A DNA stretch of 39,311 bases from Desulfovibrio sp. UCD-KL4C (lineage in GTDB: Bacteria > Desulfobacterota > Desulfovibrionia > Desulfovibrionales > Desulfovibrionaceae): contig NZ_VCNC01000010.1 in assembly GCF_006210265.1 (NCBI RefSeq), positions 1-39,311 of the forward strand. Direction: 5' to 3'. Below are positions 36,477-39,311 of the stretch, one piece after another. The notes below the pieces were generated by a model. It was given only the letters and a program-made list of their open reading frames with translations. It did not search any database and had not been told where the DNA came from. Each line of letters begins with the position of its first letter. Within the stretch, counting starts at the first letter, position 1. The translations under genes were made by a program, and so were the position numbers.

Positions 36477-36553
36477 CGGGATGTGGCTCAGTTTGGTAGA
36501 GCGCTGCGTTCGGGACGCAGAGACCGTGGGTTCGAATCCCGCCATCCCGACCA
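36477..36553 (+). tRNA. tRNA-Pro (anticodon CGG)
   Basis: A complete 77-base cloverleaf. The acceptor stem is CGGGATG (36477-36483) with CATCCCG (36543-36549), then A and an encoded CCA. The anticodon stem CTGCG/CGCAG encloses the loop TTCGGGA, giving anticodon CGG at 36511-36513. The T arm holds GGGTTCGAATCCC. The C at position 1 paired with G72 is normal for bacterial tRNA-Pro. The 3' end is the likely insertion point of the prophage that follows. Confidence 0.95.
36531..36553 (+). other. Likely prophage attachment site within the tRNA-Pro 3' end
   Basis: P2-like late genes begin shortly downstream of this intact tRNA 3' end, and 3' ends of tRNA genes are common integration targets. The extent of the core cannot be fixed because the second copy would lie beyond the right edge. 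Inference from context. Confidence 0.4.
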
Positions 36554-36564
36554 GATATTTCAAG

Positions 36565-36595
36565 GGCTTACAGTTAACGCTGTAAGCCTTTTTTT
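36565..36595 (+). terminator. Rho-independent terminator after tRNA-Pro
   Basis: GGCTTACAG, loop TTAACG, CTGTAAGCC (36565-36588) followed by seven T. Confidence 0.9.
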
Positions 36596-36744
36596 ACGCT
36601 TAAGCACATTTTTTTCTAAAACTAAGCACAAGCCTTTATTCTTGCTCCAATTCCTGAACAACACGCGACCTCATAGGACCGACCCCAAATAACAACCAAT
36701 CTGACAAAACGAGGGGTCAGCAAGATTACGAACATTAATAATAT

Positions 36745-36798
36745 TTGTGTAAAGTGTGTATATTTTTATTGACAAGTATTGTGTAGTGTGTGTATATT
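36745..36798 (+). repeat. Pair of 20-bp direct repeats upstream of hicA
   Basis: TTGTGTAAAGTGTGTATATT (36745-36764) and TTGTGTAGTGTGTGTATATT (36779-36798) agree at 18 of 20 positions and are 34 bases apart. The second spans the spacer and -10 of the hicA promoter. They are probable operators, most likely for HicB, whose C-terminus is a DNA-binding ribbon-helix-helix. Confidence 0.75.
36769..36798 (+). promoter_or_regulatory. hicAB promoter
   Basis: A consensus -35 TTGACA (36769-36774) and a -10 TATATT (36793-36798) are 18 bases apart. The start point would fall at about 36805, which is the A of the hicA ATG. Confidence 0.6.
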
Positions 36799-36804
36799 GT
36801 TTTC

Positions 36805-36990
36805 ATGAACAGCAAGGAAATCATAAAAAAACTTAAGGCCGCTGGGTTTGCCTTGGTGAGCATATCAGGAAGTCATCACAAATTTTGCCACCCTGACGGA
36901 CGAATGACGATAGTCAAACATCCCCGCAAAGACACCCCACTAGGCACACTTAAGGCGATGGAAAGGCAAGCAGGAATGAAACTAAAATAA
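36805..36990 (+). CDS. hicA: HicA-type mRNA interferase toxin
   Basis: A 61-residue HicA: dsRNA-binding-like fold with the motif KKLKAAGFALVSISGSHHKFCHPDGR, containing the catalytic His in GSHHKF, and the closing 'IVKHPRKDTPLGTLKAMERQAGM'. HicA cleaves mRNA and is neutralised by HicB. I chose ATG 36805; the earlier GTG at 36790 lies inside the promoter. No Shine-Dalgarno sequence is seen, and the mapped promoter would place the start of the mRNA at the ATG, so translation may be leaderless and weak. Confidence 0.9.
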   Translation: MNSKEIIKKLKAAGFALVSISGSHHKFCHPDGRMTIVKHPRKDTPLGTLKAMERQAGMKLK

Positions 36991-37032
36991 CCGAAAGGAG
37001 AGGCGAAAGCCTCTCCAAGGAGAACACATACA

Positions 37033-37425
37033 ATGAAATACGTAGCAATTTTGCATATTGACGATGCAGGGTATGGAATAACCCTTCCAGACTTCCCCGG
37101 AGCTTTTTCGTCTGCCGATACATTGGACGAAGTTTTAGCCGACGTTCAAACCATCGTAGAACTATGGTTTGAAGGAGAACCTGACAAAGAGTTGCCAAGC
37201 CCTACTGAAGCAAAGGACTTAGTTAACCACCCTGATTTAGAAGGCGGCATTTTAACATTAATTGATGTAGACTTAAGCTTCTTAAATAAAAAAGCGGCAC
37301 GGATTAATATATCCGTTCCTAAATATCTACTTTTAAAAATTGATAAGGCCGCGGAAAAAGCCAATATGAACCGTTCCGCGTATCTTGTAGAATCTGCCTT
37401 AAAACGAGCTGAAAAGAGTTTATAA
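37033..37425 (+). CDS. hicB: HicB-type antitoxin with ribbon-helix-helix domain
   Basis: The 130-residue protein has the partially degraded RNase-H-like HicB fold at the N-terminus (YVAILHIDDAGYGITLPDFPGAFSSADTLDEVLADVQ) and a C-terminal ribbon-helix-helix (about 88-128, ARINISVPKYLLLKIDKAAEKANMNRSAYLVESAL). It should bind HicA and repress the operon. AAGGAG lies close before the ATG, a much stronger site than that of hicA, which would favour antitoxin excess. The gap from hicA is 42 bases. Confidence 0.9.
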   Translation: MKYVAILHIDDAGYGITLPDFPGAFSSADTLDEVLADVQTIVELWFEGEPDKELPSPTEAKDLVNHPDLEGGILTLIDVDLSFLNKKAARINISVPKYLLLKIDKAAEKANMNRSAYLVESALKRAEKSL

Positions 37426-37457
37426 AAATACCCCGCCTTACATTTGGTAAGGCGGGG
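37426..37457. terminator. Terminator between hicB and the methyltransferase gene
   Basis: CCCCGCCTTAC (37431-37441), loop ATTTG, GTAAGGCGGGG (37447-37457). On the minus strand TATTTTTAT follows, so it best terminates the methyltransferase transcript, and it may also end hicAB. Confidence 0.8.
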
Positions 37458-37467
37458 CTTGATTATA

Positions 37468-38190
37468 TTAAACGGCTACGGGAAAAGATAAATTCAATCT
37501 ATCCCGAATCACTTCACAAAAATTGGCCCCGTATTCAATGCCTAGCCATTTACGCCCGCATGCCTCTGCCGCCGCTAAAGTCGAGCCGGAACCAGCAAAC
37601 ATATCTAGCACGGTGCCGCCATCAGGTGCAAGCTTGATCAAAGATTCTAACAGGGCTTGCGGTTTCTGCATTGAATGAAGTCTTTTATTACCTTGAATAA
37701 TTGGTACTGAAAAAATGCCGGGCAAGTAAACATCGCCGACAAGTTTTCCTTTGCATCCCCATACAATATATTCACACTGCGCCCGCATACCGCCTTTTAG
37801 CGGCCTAGCATTTCGCTTATCCCAAGGGGCCGTCCCTTTCCAAAGCCAGCCGGAAGCTTGCAAAACATCTGTTATTATTGGCAACTGCCGCCAATCCGTA
37901 AAAACACAAATTACGCCGTTTTCTTTGGTCAGCCTGTGAGCTTCCCTGCACCATTCCAAACACCAACGATAATACGAACGTTGGTCCATAGTATCACCAA
38001 AAAAGAAATGCCCACCGCCAACATTTGCATATTTATCTTGTGGCGGTTTTTGCCTTGCATTTGCATGAAGACCACCAGAGGAATAAGGCGGATCAGTTAT
38101 CACCGCGTCGACTATTCCTGATTCAAGATTTTGCATTACTGAAATACAATCGCCGTTATAAAGTACTCCGTTTGAACTTTGATATGTCAT
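37468..38190 (-). CDS. Phage DNA methyltransferase (beta class, N6-adenine or N4-cytosine)
   Basis: A 240-residue SAM-dependent DNA methyltransferase. The catalytic motif DPPY is at 33-36, and the SAM-binding FAGSGST at 198-204. This order (DPPY before FxGxG) defines the beta class. The target sequence and base cannot be predicted. No restriction gene is adjacent, so it is probably an orphan phage enzyme that protects phage DNA or modulates expression. The ribosome site is weak (no clear Shine-Dalgarno), which fits control by the structured element just upstream. Confidence 0.9.
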   Translation of the reverse strand: MTYQSSNGVLYNGDCISVMQNLESGIVDAVITDPPYSSGGLHANARQKPPQDKYANVGGGHFFFGDTMDQRSYYRWCLEWCREAHRLTKENGVICVFTDWRQLPIITDVLQASGWLWKGTAPWDKRNARPLKGGMRAQCEYIVWGCKGKLVGDVYLPGIFSVPIIQGNKRLHSMQKPQALLESLIKLAPDGGTVLDMFAGSGSTLAAAEACGRKWLGIEYGANFCEVIRDRLNLSFPVAV

Positions 38191-38237
38191 ATTTTTACAC
38201 TTGTGTTTTACCCTAAATTATTGCTAAGAACCTGCCA

Positions 38238-38249
38238 CCGTGTACACGG
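38238..38249. repeat. 12-bp perfect palindrome
   Basis: CCGTGTACACGG lies 48 bases upstream of the methyltransferase start and next to the structured element at 38255-38335. It could be a protein-binding site or a short hairpin. Confidence 0.5.
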
Positions 38250-38254
38250 AACAT

Positions 38255-38335
38255 GGAACAGCAGCTTTCGGGCTGTGGCTCGGTGTTAAGTCCACCGAAT
38301 CAGTGGCGGGCATTCGTACTGCCCGCGCCTGTTCC
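38255..38335 (-). ncRNA. Candidate structured RNA upstream of the methyltransferase gene
   Basis: A GC-rich, multi-branched fold is visible. A 7-bp closing stem (GGAACAG with CTGTTCC) encloses three hairpins, which on the minus strand are GCGGGCA/TGCCCGC with a 7-nt loop, TCGGTG/CACCGA with a 7-nt loop, and CAGC/GCTG with a 6-nt loop. It lies 13 nt after the late control D stop and about 65 nt before the methyltransferase ATG, in the same transcription unit. A 29-codon reading frame (ATG at 38313 to TAG at 38225) runs through it but shows no recognisable family. All pairs are Watson-Crick, so the strand cannot be told from sequence alone; the minus strand is chosen from context. Confidence 0.5.
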
Positions 38336-38348
38336 TCTTAATTTTTAT

Positions 38349-39311
38349 CTAAACCCGCTCCCCTTCAACCGAGGTAACATACCCACCACTCCCCAACTTA
38401 TGAGTAGCACGGGTAATACTCCATTCGCCATTGACCCCATCGCGAAAGCCAGAAAGCGAAAGCCTACACTCTGCCCTTAGTTCTGGCCTTCCCGTAAGAC
38501 TTATTGAAAGGCTTTGCTTACCCCTTTGGAAAGCCTCTAGTTTAGCCTTTGCCGCTTTTACCGCCGCTTCTCGCGTGGGGTAAATATGCCGGATGCGGTG
38601 AATGGGTTCCTCTTCCCCTGCAATCTCTTCAATATCTTTTGCAGATTCTACAGAACGCCAGATAGCTACAACTTTTTTATAATCAGTTCTGGCGGTGATA
38701 GTTACGCGGTAGTTTGTAACTTCTGTAGGGATCAGGGCCACGGTAGGCATTGACTTGCCGGAAATAGTTTTACCATGCCCCTTGTGAGCAAATATAAGCT
38801 TGCCACCGTTGGCCTTGGCTATTGCGTCGTGATCTTTGGCAATGCGGGTTAATAGGTGCATGTCAGATTCGTTTATCTGGTCGATATGCGGTAAACCTAC
38901 GCCGGACAAATCAGAAGCAACGGCAGGATCAAGGCCGTGGTCAGCGGCAACGGTTGCCACCAGTGCGCCTATGGTTTGCGGTAGCCATGAACGTGTTTTT
39001 TGTGTCTGAAGATGATAGTACGCCTTGCTTTTTTCCTGCGGTGCACCACCCGCCTTAATGCACATTTTATCCGGTGAACCTGAAAGCGTAATTTCGTCCG
39101 AAACGTAAAGCCCCATATACGTTGCCGCTTGTCCGTAGCCTAACCAGACTTTAAGCTGTCCACCTGCACTCGGTAGCCTGTACCCTTTATCATGCAGGGA
39201 AATAGACAAGGAGTCCGATCTTTCGCCAGCTTCATCTGTTATGGTCAAAGATATTAAATTTTCGCGTATAGCTTCGGTAATATCTTTACCATCCGCTTCA
39301 ACTCTGTATGC
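38349..39311 (-). CDS. Phage late control D protein (gpD-like), 5'-truncated by window edge
   Basis: gpD of P2-like phages is a baseplate/tail hub protein homologous to T4 gp27 and VgrG-type structures. Reading is open to the right edge: the frame continues 21 codons beyond the TTG at 39248 with the typical N-terminal 'YRVEADGKDITEAIRENLISLTITDEAGERSDSL', so no start codon is in the window. The visible part includes 'LKVWLGYGQAATYMGLYVSDEITLSG', 'LPHIDQINESDMHLLTRIAKDHDAIAKANGGKLIFAHKGHGKTISG' and 'INGEWSITRATHKL'-like ending, all typical of this family. The stop is TAG at 38349. It is expected to be preceded by tail genes (T, U) outside the window. Confidence 0.9.
   Translation of the reverse strand, partial: AYRVEADGKDITEAIRENLISLTITDEAGERSDSLSISLHDKGYRLPSAGGQLKVWLGYGQAATYMGLYVSDEITLSGSPDKMCIKAGGAPQEKSKAYYHLQTQKTRSWLPQTIGALVATVAADHGLDPAVASDLSGVGLPHIDQINESDMHLLTRIAKDHDAIAKANGGKLIFAHKGHGKTISGKSMPTVALIPTEVTNYRVTITARTDYKKVVAIWRSVESAKDIEEIAGEEEPIHRIRHIYPTREAAVKAAKAKLEAFQRGKQSLSISLTGRPELRAECRLSLSGFRDGVNGEWSITRATHKLGSGGYVTSVEGERV

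Larger units (their letters stand above)
36554..39311. mobile_element. Late-gene end of a P2-like prophage (partial)
   Basis: The order tRNA-Pro, hicAB, DNA methyltransferase, late control D gene (the last two on the minus strand) matches the end of a P2-type prophage, where gene D lies near the att site and the integrase at the far end. Only gene D is clearly a phage structural gene in the window. The hicAB pair could be cargo of the phage or of the host. Confidence 0.65.

Noticed and set aside
36681-36718. GACCCC/GGGGTC inverted repeat before hicA
   Set aside because: Only six pairs around a 26-base loop with no T-run; could be chance.
38225-38315. 29-codon minus-strand frame, possibly a decayed com gene
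   Set aside because: No paired zinc-binding cysteines are visible in one frame, so a Com assignment would rest on a frameshifted guess.
38255-38335. tRNA gene on the plus strand
   Set aside because: The fold has a 7-bp closing stem and three arms, but lacks the two bases between acceptor and D stem, has a 7-bp T-like stem, an atypical T loop and a pyrimidine at position 37.
38253-38480. 75-codon plus-strand frame
   Set aside because: It overlaps the structured element and the end of gene D, has no ribosome site and no family resemblance.

Overview
The window looks like a chromosomal segment of an AT-rich, probably marine, Desulfovibrio-like sulfate reducer (Desulfovibrionales; inference). 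The reasons are the overall gene set and order, an AddA/AddB-type recombination pair, and a long chemotaxis operon that carries a ParA ATPase, a HEAT-repeat protein and a multi-Hpt CheA. No taxonomic search could be run.

Positions 1-9,800 hold mostly separate housekeeping and accessory genes: a FUSC-type membrane protein, a SYLF lipoprotein, an AraC regulator with a GyrI-like domain followed by a stand-alone GyrI-like paralogue, a second AraC regulator upstream of a beta-propeller-like lipoprotein, asnS, ftsY and an RluA-family pseudouridine synthase. Positions 9,948-19,500 read mainly left to right: an EamA transporter, the addA/addB-like pair (overlapping by ATGA), an L-2-hydroxyglutarate oxidase closely coupled to addB, and a nitronate-monooxygenase-like flavoprotein ending in a bidirectional terminator.

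Positions 19,566-25,595 read right to left as one probable operon-like run: CpoB/YbgF-like lipoprotein, dprA, a small protein, an HDOD protein, a GGDEF protein with a receiver-like domain, a Xer recombinase and an uncharacterised 186-residue protein with a basic tail. An uncharacterised eight-helix membrane protein lies alone at 26,033-26,995.

Positions 27,146-36,114 are a chemotaxis operon on the minus strand, in transcription order cheB, HEAT protein, cheR, parA-like, cheW, cheY, cheA. Tight spacing and overlaps imply a single transcript. CheA carries two Hpt domains with an intact histidine, a third Hpt-like domain without it, and a perfect KPE(A/V) repeat linker encoded by eleven 12-bp units.

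From 36,477 the window changes character: an intact tRNA-Pro(CGG), then a HicA/HicB toxin-antitoxin pair, a beta-class DNA methyltransferase and a P2-type late control D protein that runs off the right edge. This fits the late-gene end of a P2-like prophage inserted at the 3' end of the tRNA gene. Its integrase and second attachment site would lie outside the window. The two most interesting signals here are a GC-rich multi-branched RNA-like element between gene D and the methyltransferase, and a pair of near-identical 20-bp repeats overlapping the hicAB promoter.
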